Assembly (NCBI GenBank): GCA_033439685.1
Contig: JAUEDM010000003.1
Span: 2,882,001-2,946,000, forward strand
DNA length: 64,000 nucleotides
Direction of reading: 5' to 3'
Origin: Apodospora peruviana
Lineage: Eukaryota > Ascomycota > Sordariomycetes > Sordariales > Lasiosphaeriaceae
Below the pieces are notes generated by a model. The model saw only the letters and a program-made list of their open reading frames with translations, did not search any database and was not told where the DNA came from. Position numbers and translations under genes: made by a program. Below are positions 46,609 to 56,130 of the stretch, in pieces. Each line of letters starts with the position of its first letter. Positions within the stretch are counted from its first letter, which is position 1.

Positions 46609-47246
46609 GGCGTGGTTACTAAGGACAGCACCGTTATCGAGTATATCAAGGGCATTGTTTCTGTCAAGCAGATACCAAAGAGACCGAGGACACCAAAGAC
46701 AAAGAAGGTGAGGACGATGACTCGGGGGACGGTTCATTCGTTTCCCCTTCACTTAGGGCAGAGGAAGCGGGAATAAGGAAGGTGTAGACGACCGAATTAT
46801 ACTGCATGGGCAGATGGAATGGCGTATCGGGAGTTTGATGGGTACCGCTGGTTTACTTGTCCAACGGGAGTTGCGGCATTGTTGTCAAAAATGGTTATAG
46901 ATGCTCCAACCAGGGTATTATGGAGATATCCTAGTTAACAGGTCCAATACATCATAAATATTTTAAAGGTTCTGCCTTCTTTCTTTCAAGAAGTGATGAC
47001 ATGCCGATGGTTGAAGTAAGGTTTTAAAGGATTGAAACCTCTCGCGTGGTGAAAGGAGTTTGCATTTAAGCGAATATGGTGGGGTCAGCGTGCATCTAAA
47101 TTGTTTAAATACAACACCCTACCCAAGTATCCCGTAACTTCAAAGACAGTGGCATAAATCATCTTCTTTTACCCATCTACCATATATACCACTCTGGATC
47201 TGTCCTCTTGAAACACAAGAGAGGTCAAAGAAAATAAGAATACAAA
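46609..47246. other. Spacer between paf1 and the parvulin gene
   Basis: 638 bp. The first ~180 bp hold the possible third paf1 exon (46669-46787). The remainder is AT-rich promoter-like DNA for the parvulin gene. Confidence 0.55.
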
Positions 47247-47821
47247 ATGGGCAAGGACAGCAAACCGAAAGCAAAGGCGGGCGACTCTAAGGGTGGCGGC
47301 AAGGACAATAAGAAGAAGGACGACAACAAGGACAACAAGAAGGAGGAGGTCAAGGGCGCGCAGCAGCTCAACGTACGGCACATCCTCTGCGAGAAGCACT
47401 CCAAGAAGGAGGAAGCCCTGGCCAAGATTCGCGCCGGGGAGAAGTTTGATGATGTGGCGAGGGAGTTTTCCGAGGATAAAGCTCGGCAAGGTATGTGACT
47501 CTCAAGGCTTATCTCACCTACACCATGAGAACAAGAATCTTCTTCCCATGTTCCTCTCACTACACGTTTCATACATACAATACACGCCACCTTCTTCACT
47601 CGTATCCATTCTATTTCAAGATGAAAGTGTTCTCTTTTTAATATCGTATCCTTCCTTCGTTGTCAGGAGGATCACTCGGTTGGAAAGCAAAGGGTACTTT
47701 GGACGCCAAGTTCGAGGCTATAGCGTACGGCTTGCCCAACAGCACGACGGCGAATCCCACGATTGGCGAGGCCAAGACGGAGAACGGTTATCACATCATC
47801 ATGGTAGAGGGACGCAAGTGA
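47247..47821 (+). CDS. Par14/PIN4-type peptidyl-prolyl isomerase (parvulin)
   Basis: Two exons (47247-47490, 47667-47821) give 132 residues; the 176-nt intron is long for this region. The enzyme catalyses cis/trans isomerisation of Xaa-Pro bonds. Family members are nuclear or nucleolar and linked to pre-rRNA processing. The first ~38 residues are a Lys/Asp/Gly-rich basic tail like that of human PIN4. The parvulin domain has QLNVRHILCEKHSKKEEAL, FDDVAREFSEDKARQGGSLG, TTANPTIGEAKTENGYHIIM and the terminal VEGRK. The splice junction ARQ-GGSLGW is strongly conserved, which fixes the intron. It lacks the WW domain and basic phosphate pocket of Pin1, so it is not the phospho-specific type. Confidence 0.95.
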
Positions 47822-48238
47822 GCAAAGACCCAAAGTCATGACCACAGCAACGGCAGGCCTATCATGACAGTAGGTGCACAAGTAGCAGGCAAAATAACGA
47901 GGAAGATACCCCTCATTATGGAACTTGGTCTGATCCTTTAACAAGTTTCTTGATGAATTTGACGGTATGCAAATTTTCTCCAGCCATATGTCCTGTGAGA
48001 GCAGGATGTTGTCCCGAGAAGCCTCTTTTGTTTTAGTCCATCCGTCCATGCCCTCAAGATGCCAAAGCCGGAGAAGCTAGAGTACATCTCGAGAAGTCGT
48101 CATCATCGTCGACACAATGAAACAACTGGGAGGGAAAGGAGAGAGCCTCAACCTCTAAAATGATATACCACATCTCACTTCCCGCTATCGGAAGGCCAAA
48201 TCGCAACCCGCCCCATACAATCATGTTGACTTATTGAT
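47822..48238. other. Convergent 3' spacer
   Basis: 417 bp between the parvulin gene and rps12; 3' UTRs only. Confidence 0.65.
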
Positions 48239-48948
48239 CTATTGCTCGGTCTGGAAGTAGTTGAGGAGGATAGTGCGCTCCTGCGACTCCTCACCCCAGT
48301 CCTTGACGACGACGCAAGAGCAGTTGACAACCTTACGGGCGTTGCCCTCGCGGTCGAGAACGCCTAGATAGACACGATATCAGTAACCTGCCACTTCCCC
48401 AGAGTTGAATATTTTCTCGAGGTCAACTCACAGAGACCAGCCCACTCGCCGAGCTGCTTGCCGTCGGGAACCTTGATGAGGGGGATCTTGTGCTCGGAGC
48501 AGAGGGCGATGACGAGCTTCTTGTAGGCCTCCTCCTCGCAGGACTCGTTCAGAACGCACATGTGCGCCTGTCTCCGGTCGAGAGCCTTGGAAGCTTCGCG
48601 TAGACCGCGGGCAAGGCCGTCGTGCATGAGCGAGAGCTTGAGGACTCCCTTGAGGGCGTCCAGGACGGACATCTGGCCCTTGGAGGCGGCATCGGCCGAA
48701 ACCTCAACCTCCTCGGCGACCTCGGGTGCGTTATTCTCTTCTACGTCCGACTGTGTTTCGAAACCGACAAGAGAAAAGTTAGTGTATGTGTCCCCCTTCT
48801 AAGCCGAGCCCAAAACAAGGCCATCATCGAAATTTCGCTTGCGCGATGCCATCATCAGTCAATCCCAGGCGGCGGTGGAAGACAAGATAATCGCATAGCG
48901 GGCGAGAGGGTGGACAAGTGCGGGGAAAGCAGGTTAAAATCTCACCAT
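48239..48948 (-). CDS. rps12: 40S ribosomal protein eS12 (Rps12)
   Basis: Three exons (48948-48946, 48750-48432, 48363-48239) give 148 residues. eS12 sits near the beak of the small subunit. The first coding exon contributes only the ATG, followed by a 195-nt intron starting GTGAGA. Exon 2 opens with SDVEENNAPEVAEEVEV, the usual acidic N-terminus. Conserved segments: DALKGVLKLSLMHDGLARGL, EASKALDRRQAHMCVLNESC, EHKIPLIKVPDGKQLGEWAG and, across the 68-nt second intron, the C/VLDREGNARKVVNC junction, ending LLNYFQTEQ. The gene is divergent from uS8 with 676 bp between starts, which suggests co-regulation of two 40S proteins. Confidence 0.95.
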
Positions 48949-49624
48949 CTTGATGTTTTGATTTTCAAGTAAGTTGTCGGTGCGATCCTCGAAGAGAGTG
49001 GTGGTGGTTTTTTTCTCCTTTTTCAATTGTTGGGCAGGACGCTGGAGGAGTTCAAGGGTCGCCGGAAATTGAGAATATGTGCGTATACAACCGGTGGAGC
49101 CCCACCCAATCGCCGTCCCAATTGGACATTGAAATTCCGATTTTGTGTGGCAGCTGGTTGGGCCCATTTTTGGCAAGGTGTGGGGAAGGGGAACTCCAAC
49201 GTTAGGGCACATTTTGCTGCTCCAAAAATTTCAATGGCACGGGCCACCACAGATTGACAACCCGAGTCCAAATTTTGGTTCAAGAACTTCGACACTTTTC
49301 TCTTCACGACCGACCTTCTCGCCTTTTCCCTAACACAACCGTCGTCGCAGAACCTAGAGGTATGTTGCAACTACACCTAGAGAGAATGACCTGAAGACAA
49401 CAGGATTATGCCTTTGGCAAGGGCCGGGGAGAGCAATCAGCGATGGCGCGCTATCAATGATACGCTTCTCCCCCTTGGCAACTGAGCAGGCAGAACCTTC
49501 GTTTTAGAGGGCACTCTCCAAGCTCACAGAGCCTTCGAAGGGCTAACGATATCATCTTTCCTGGCAGATACCTCATTTCATCCTCCGATTTGAGAATCTC
49601 CACAAACCACACCCAACCGCAAAG
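48949..49624. promoter_or_regulatory. Divergent ribosomal-protein promoter (eS12 / uS8)
   Basis: 676 bp between two 40S protein genes. A TTAGGG element, which resembles Tbf1-type sites used in ribosomal-protein promoters of some fungi, lies at 49202-49207; a single copy is weak evidence. T-rich leader DNA lies next to each gene. Confidence 0.5.
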
Positions 49625-50300
49625 ATGGTCCGCACCTCCGTTCTGCACGATGCGCTCAACAGCATCAACAATGCCGAGAAGTCTGGCAAGAGACAGGTCA
49701 TGATCCGGCCCAGCTCCAAGGTCATTGTCAAGTTCCTGCAGGTTATGCAGCGTCACGGTACGTTGCTGCGTGTCTCTCCCATGCATTGGTGTTCCGGGTC
49801 CTCCTCAACCCCCCCTTCGGCATGATAACTAGGCGACGGTCTCAACCTTCTACGACCATAGCCCTTTAAGTTGCCGATATATGAAAATGCGAGGATCTTA
49901 CACGTTACCGGAGTTACCAATGATGACCCAATGTTTAAATCCCCGCGACATTTTTGCTGACCTCTCTTTCGCTTTAACAGGATAGTATGTCAAACTCGGA
50001 ATGTCTCTTTCTTGGCTTGATCATTAGACTGACCACCCCGCAAGTATCTCCGAGTTCGAGGAAATTGATAATCATCGCTCCGGCAAAATCGTTGTGCAAC
50101 TCAACGGTCGCCTTAACAAGTGCGGCGTCATCTCTCCCCGCTACAACGTCCGCCTCAACGAGCTTGAGAAGTGGGTCGTCAAGCTTCTGCCCGCCCGTCA
50201 GTTCGGCTACGTGATCCTCACGACCAGTGCCGGTATTATGGACCAGGAGGAGGCCAGACGCAAGCACGTCTCCGGCAAGATTATTGGATTCTTTTACTAG
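49625..50300 (+). CDS. rps22: 40S ribosomal protein uS8 (Rps22/RPS15A) with a 4-nt microexon
   Basis: Three coding exons (49625-49757, 49981-49984, 50045-50300) give exactly 130 residues, the universal length of eukaryotic uS8. uS8 binds the central domain of 18S rRNA. Exon 1 runs MVRTSVLHDALNSINNAEKS to VMQRH plus the first base of Gly45. The conserved HGYISEFEEID can only be made by inserting the four bases GATA, flanked by CTTTAACAG and GTATGT, between a 223-nt and a 60-nt intron. Direct joining of exons 1 and 3 shifts the frame, and keeping the second intron gives GGA TAG. The C-terminal half (GRLNKCGVISPRYNV, YVILTTSAGIMDQEEARRKH, GKIIGFFY) is textbook uS8. Gene identity is near certain; the microexon is inferred from phase and conservation. 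Confidence 0.94.
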
Positions 50301-50958
50301 ATTATCTGCTGGGAACGGAAAATGAATCAAAATCAGGCATGATTTGAGGCGTTTGGGGGTTATTGGGCCGATACCAGTTCTCATATATGGACAAAAGAGA
50401 GCATGTATTTTCCTCGGAGAAACTGCTGTAGATATCAACCCCCAAAGAGCGATCGTTTTGGCCTAGACTTTGATGTTTGCTTTGCCAGATGTGGTGACTT
50501 TGTTAATTGCAGTGGAAATCGGAGTTCAACTGTGGGGAAAATGGGCGCCGCCCGATACCCGGCACATGCTTTAGGCCCTGGAACAGCCTCTGTCCAATCA
50601 CTGTTCCTGATGAGGCTTGAACTTGTCAAGATCAACCCAACGTTTTGGGTACGCTCTAATTTATATTTTCCTCGAGTCCATCGACGACAACCCCTTTTTT
50701 GTCTCTGTCCTTTCTTAAACCATTGCTGCTATGCCGTGAAAGCGAGCTTCCGGTGCAGGTCAGTAGCACAGCATTCCTACCTAACTCCGTCGCAACTCCC
50801 ACATTCTTGCTTTTCTTCGAGCCCAATTAAAATTTCCCCTGCGGCGCGCGACTACCTGCCGTATCTTTCGCCGCGTGTGTGCAACGCGTACCGAAACCAC
50901 GAGACAAAGACGACGACGACGGTGGCGTCGGCACCACAATAAAACAATCGGGAGGAAA
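50301..50958. other. Spacer between uS8 and the glycosyltransferase gene
   Basis: 658 bp in tandem orientation with no supported gene. The final ~80 bp could be read in frame with the glycosyltransferase but contain no ATG. Confidence 0.6.
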
Positions 50959-52876
50959 ATGAGGAAAAGGCAGATCGTTCTTTTCGGCATCCTGCTCTTT
51001 GCGAGCATATGCGTCTACTCGCTCTCCCGGACGGCCGCGGCGCTCTCGTCGGCGATTCCCAGGCCACCCTTCACGCAAAGACCACCGCCAACTCAGAAAG
51101 ACGATACGACGACGACTCGACCGGCGGTCGCTGATCCGAAACCGAAGCCCGCGCCGGGTGGCTCGCACCCGATATGGCACCTGATCAACGACGCGGAAAA
51201 GGAGCTGGAAAAGGTGAAGGGCAGACAATCGCGCACGCTGGCCGAGGCGGTGGCCGAGTACAAGCGGCGCTACGCGTTACCTCCGCCGCCGAACTTCGAC
51301 AAGTGGTGGGCGTTTGCCAAGAAGAGAAATGTCGAGCTGGTTGATGAGTTCGATACCGTCCATGAGCTGATGACGCCGTTCTGGGGGCTCAAGCCGGCGA
51401 CGACGCGGGCGCGCGCGCGAGAGGCGCTGGGCTTCGGGAACGGGCTTATGGGGGTGCAGATCCGCGGGGGAAATGTCACGCATATCGACGGCGCCAACGA
51501 GTGGCAGATGAACGCGACGAAAGGGATGATGGCGCCGTTTGTTGCGTGGCTGCCGGACATGGATCTGGCGTTTAATATTCATGATGAGCCGCGGGTGATT
51601 GTGCCGCATGATGACATGGTCAGGCTGGTGGAGAAGGCGAAGGGGGTGAACATGCCGGCGGCGAACGCCGTGGCGGCGCCGAGGAACGGGTTCACGGCGA
51701 AGCCGCGGGGCTTGAACGACGGGACCAAGTTCGACGAGACCAAGCTGACGCGGTTTAATGTTTTCGCGCACCAGCCGACCTGGACGCACTCGCGCATGTC
51801 GTGCCCGCCGGACAGCCCGGCGCGCGCGCTGGAGGAGGACGAGCGGGTCGACGATGTCAGCAGGTACGCACTGGGCGATCTGGGCTTCGTCTACAACGCG
51901 ACGGCTATGTCGGACATTTGCCTGTCGCCGTCGCTGAGCGAGACGTACGGCTTCTTCGACAGACCCAACGCGTTCAATATCGTGCACGATCTTTTCCCCA
52001 TCTTCTCGCAGAGCAAGATCTCGTCGTATGCCGACATCATCTATCCGTCGCCGTGGTACTGGTTCGAGAAGGTGCCGTACGATGAGAAGAAGGATTTCGC
52101 GTGGACGGAAAAGGAAGACCAGCTCTACTGGCGCGGGTCGACGACGGGCGGGTTCAGTCGCAACGGCGGCTGGCGGAGGCAGCACCGCCAGCGCTTTGTG
52201 CAGAAGATAAACGCGCGCGACCAGGCGCAGGTATTGGTCAACACGGGTACCGAGGAGCGTCAGCGGTGGACGACGAAAGAAGTCAGCCGCGGCGAGTACA
52301 AGGAGCTCATGGACGTCTATTTCTCTCACATCGGCCAGTGCGACGACGGCGACTGCAACGCGCAGAAGGAGTTCTTCGAGATTAAAGAGTACGCCGACCA
52401 GGAGGCCGCGTTCAAGTACAAGTACGTGCTCGACATCGACGGTAACGCCTTTTCCGGCCGGTTCTACGCCTTCCTCAAGAGCCGGAGTCTGGTCTACAAG
52501 TGGGCCGTCTTCCGCGAGTGGCACTACGAGTGGCTGCGGCCGTGGGCGCACTACGTGCCCCTGAGTCTGAAGGGTGACGATTGGCTCGAGGCGGTGAGGT
52601 GGTTCGGCGAGGACGACACGGGCAAGCGGGAGGCGGAGCGGGTGGCGCTCATGGGCCGCTCATGGGCGAACAAGGTCGTCCGGCACGAGGATATGGAAGT
52701 CTGGCTGTTTAGGTTGTTGCTAGAGTATGTTTTTTCTTCATCCCTTCCCGTTACTTTTATGTTCTCAATCAATGCCTTCGGTATTGTTCAAAACACAAAC
52801 TAACGATGGGTGGTGACGAAACAGATACGGCCGAGTCATCGACGACGACAGGCAAAACATCGGCTTTCTTGGATAA
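50959..52876 (+). CDS. GT90/CAP10-family glycosyltransferase, type II membrane protein
   Basis: Two exons (50959-52724, 52825-52876) give 605 residues. A short basic head MRKRQ and one hydrophobic anchor (IVLFGILLFASICVYSL, about 6-22) mark a Golgi/ER type II membrane enzyme. A Pro/Thr-rich stem is followed by the lumenal domain. The C-terminal half matches the CAP10 (DUF821, GT90) domain: YWRGSTTGGFSR, FKYKYVLDIDGNAFSGRF, FLKSRSLVYKW and REWHYEWLRPWAHYVPL. Relatives add xylose to cryptococcal capsule/glycolipid or O-glucose in animals; donor and acceptor here are unknown. The 52-nt second exon supplies YGRVIDDDRQNIGFLG; without splicing the protein would end in an unrelated hydrophobic tail. 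Upstream in-frame sequence has no ATG, which fixes the start. Confidence 0.92.
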
Positions 52877-53715
52877 AGATCAGACTACCAAATATTTCTA
52901 TTACTCTTTTTTTTCAACACTATCCACCTACCTATTTAATTCAGATCTCCCCATGTCCTGATGATCAACCAAGCAATCTGGAAGAGAGTGGTTTCACACG
53001 CATCAACCCTCGAAGCGTGAGTTGTACACGCGAAACGGTGACACACAACGGGATCGTCATGTTCACCGCGAACGATGTCTAGTTCGGATAACTATTGCGC
53101 AACATACTATTATATATGTCCGAAGTCACGAACGAAAAAAAGAAGACAGAGACGTATGTCTGCGCTTACCCACTGGTTCGCGCAGTATGGTTTGCCCGTG
53201 TGCCGGTAATGTATCGGTTCGTCCGCTGTTAGGTAATAGCGATATACATGCATAGACTGACTGGTCAGACTGTTTTGATTCAATTCGTGTATTGATTGGA
53301 TAATGATGAAAGGGGTCATATAAATTTTAGTTCCAAGTGTACACGCATAAGGTCAGGAGTTATTACTACGAATCATAAACGGGCAACATTAATACTGAGA
53401 CAGACTGACTTATCTCCCTCTCCGTGTGTGAGAGAGACTGTGATGCCTATCATTAAACTGGATATTAAAAACCAACCGTTTCTTAAACGAGGTACATCTC
53501 TGTATTCTGTACACCACAGCACACACTTGTCTGTTTACATCAACAGGGAACTTTGAACCTTACGCATGGTAATAATAAGAGGCCTCAATAATAATAGCAA
53601 GTGAGTGATATCCGTACTTGGGACACCCATAATGAAAACCCACCACTTTCAAAACAACAGTAACATTACTACACCAGAACCAATCTGAGACTCACCACTT
53701 GCGCTCTCATCTCGC
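52877..53715. other. Convergent 3' spacer
   Basis: 839 bp between the glycosyltransferase gene and the SRA-protein gene. It is AT-rich and holds 3' UTRs only. Confidence 0.6.
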
Positions 53716-55608
53716 TCACCCATAAATCAACGAGATGGAATCCTTCCCCATCATACCCGTGCCACTCCCCGTAACCGCCATCGAAGAGAACCTCTTATCC
53801 ACCACCGCCGTGCTGCTCGGTGTATCCAACGCGGCCAACAACAACTTACCAGTAGGCGTCTGCCCTTGCCCCTGATTCTGAATCTGGTGAATCACCGTGT
53901 GCGTCGAACCAACACTGTTCCTGAACTCCCTCACGCGGCGCCACTGCTCTCGGTCGATCCTTTCCTGCTCGTTCTCCATCTTCCACTGAAATGCCTGCTG
54001 CTCGCTCGTCGCCTGCCGAATTTTTTCCGTCTCGTACTTCTCGTACAGTGCCCACTCGTCCAGCTGAGACGGGAGCGGGATCGCCAGCACGCCTGCCCAG
54101 GCCGACACCCCCCGGTCCAGCACCCGTTCGAGCACCAACTCCAACTTGTAGACCTCCGAGTTGACGTCGAGTTTGTGGCTGTGGCTTTTGACTTTCCATC
54201 TGAAAGGCAATCAGACCGATGGGCATGTAAGTGATTTGCAAAAAAAAGAGAAAAACTCACAAGCCGTCGTATCGGACTCCAGCCGAGGGAGCATAGTTAC
54301 TCTTCAACCTAAAACCGCGGAGAACATGGATTCTCTTGCCGGTTTTGGACAGAAGCGAAACGTGGACATGGCCCAACTTTCCCTCGCGGATGTACTTGGT
54401 TCTGCCATCCCCAATGAGCTCCTCCTTGCCGGTCAGCAACGGCAGGACGGAATGCTCATCCTGCTCGCGGATCGTCGGTCTCTCGCGTTCGTTGGCCACA
54501 AAGCCGTCTCGATACGCGCAGGCCATGTTCAACCACCATTGTCCGACTACAAACTCCAGATTCCCCTGAGAATTAGGTAAGTGATGGACCTCAGTCGCCT
54601 TCTAGGTACAGAGACCACCACCACCACTCCCGGTACTCCCTTGGTCTGTTGCTGCCATTGAACCAACAACAAACCGTACATCCTTGAGTCCACCATGCGT
54701 AATCATGTCATACGTCCTCGTCTCATCGATCATGAAATACTGCGCCCGGTAGCGCGCCCTCCACATGCGCTGGAGCTTGGCTGCCTGCGCGGCGTATCCC
54801 AGCGCTCTCGCCGAATTTGCCGTCATCATCCCCCGCTTAGCGCAGTCGTTCATCTCCGCAACCAACTTATCCAGATGGGCCAGCTTGATTGTATCAAAGT
54901 CGATGCTGGGGTTCGGAAGCGCCTCCTCGGCGAGCGCCCGCTCGAGAAACAACAGCAGACTGTCGGACGCCGACCCAAAGAGGCCGCTGCTGGATATGGA
55001 TGTCCGGATGGTGTTGGACAGCCATAGGAGAGTCTTTACGTCGAAGCTGATGGCTCTTGTGGAAGTGACTATGCTGCGGTATAACGGGAACGCCGTGTCT
55101 GACGCAGAGGTCGGTAGGCTTCCTTTTGTGTCTAATTAGTTTGTGTCAAAACATGTGGTCGGGGAGAAGTACTTACGAGCTGGAGTGAGTGGCCTGGTAG
55201 ACAGCTGCGCTTCGGATCTAGAGGGAGCCGGGGAACTGCCTATCGACGAGCTGCCGTCGTACCTCGCTCTGTGGGTTATGACATTGGGAATCTTCAAGTT
55301 GTTGTTGTGTGGTGCCTATATTAGCTATGCTTCATGCCAATAATACAAAATGGAAAAAATACCTGACTCTCGCTGATACTGGTGACACTGAATTTCCTCA
55401 TCTCGACCAGCTCGTGTTGGTCATCTGATTTCATGGAATACGAAGCTGAGGCACGTCGGCGATGATGGAGCGCCTTCTGGACGCCCTTGTGGAAGGCCTT
55501 TCGCATCCAGCCTCCATGTTTGTGGTCATTGTCGGGCTCGCTTGGTACTGCTGGGCGTTTAAATACGGCGGGAAATTTGTTGTGGTCGTGATGGTGATGG
55601 AGCATCAT
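53716..55608 (-). CDS. SRA-YDG domain protein, possible modified-DNA reader
   Basis: Five exons (55608-55363, 55291-55177, 55122-54680, 54565-54261, 54199-53716) give 530 residues; all phases agree. The SRA-YDG domain, about 268-410, shows GKRIHVLRGFRLKSNYAPSA followed by GVRYDGLWKV, with YDG at 367-369. This domain in UHRF1 and plant SUVH proteins flips out and reads 5-methylcytosine or hemimethylated CpG. The N-terminus is His/Arg-rich and basic; residues ~150-265 form a helical region (LLLFLERALAEEAL, GYAAQAAKLQRMWRARYRAQ) without a recognised domain. No SET, RING, PHD or HNH domain accompanies it. The first intron could use other acceptors; I chose the one keeping frame (AG before ATTCCC). 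The first ~130 residues are less certain than the SRA part. Confidence 0.82.
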
Positions 55609-56130
55609 CGTGGGCTGGGGGCTGCGCTGCTATGTGCCGAGGTTGGTTGGTCAGAGATGGGGTCAAGTACCATAGGGGATTTTAAAGGCTTCAAGTTGAT
55701 TGCCCGCCCAGCTTTGTTTACAACCAAAGTAAACAAGTTACTTCCAGATTGGGAAGGAAAGACTTGTTGTATCTCCGAGGGATGACGCACTGTATCACTG
55801 GGTGTAGAAATGTGGAAGGGGCCATTGTCAGCAAACAACTACCGCAGGGGTAAAGGGCGAGGCCGGCCATGCCAAATGTGCCCACCTATTCCTCCTCTAA
55901 CAAAGGAAGCCAAGGTAATCCAGATACCCTATGGTAAATGTTGAAGAAATAATGCAATAAAACCAACAACCATGGCGTCCATCCTAGCATCATGAATAAC
56001 CATGAAATCCTCAACCACTCAGTCAGAGCCTGCTCTGAACCACATCCCCATCCATATCCCTCCTCTTCATTATCCAAACAAACCCCCTTTTATTTATCTT
56101 CCTCACCACATCAAGCCGCACCTACCAAAC
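55609..56130. other. Spacer between SRA gene and transcription factor gene
   Basis: 522 bp: promoter of the SRA gene and 3' flank of the transcription factor (both minus strand). No gene is seen. Confidence 0.6.

Noticed and set aside
51277..52551. 424-codon open frame opposite the GT90 glycosyltransferase
   Set aside because: An antisense shadow in GC-rich coding DNA; Arg/Val/Leu-rich without domains.
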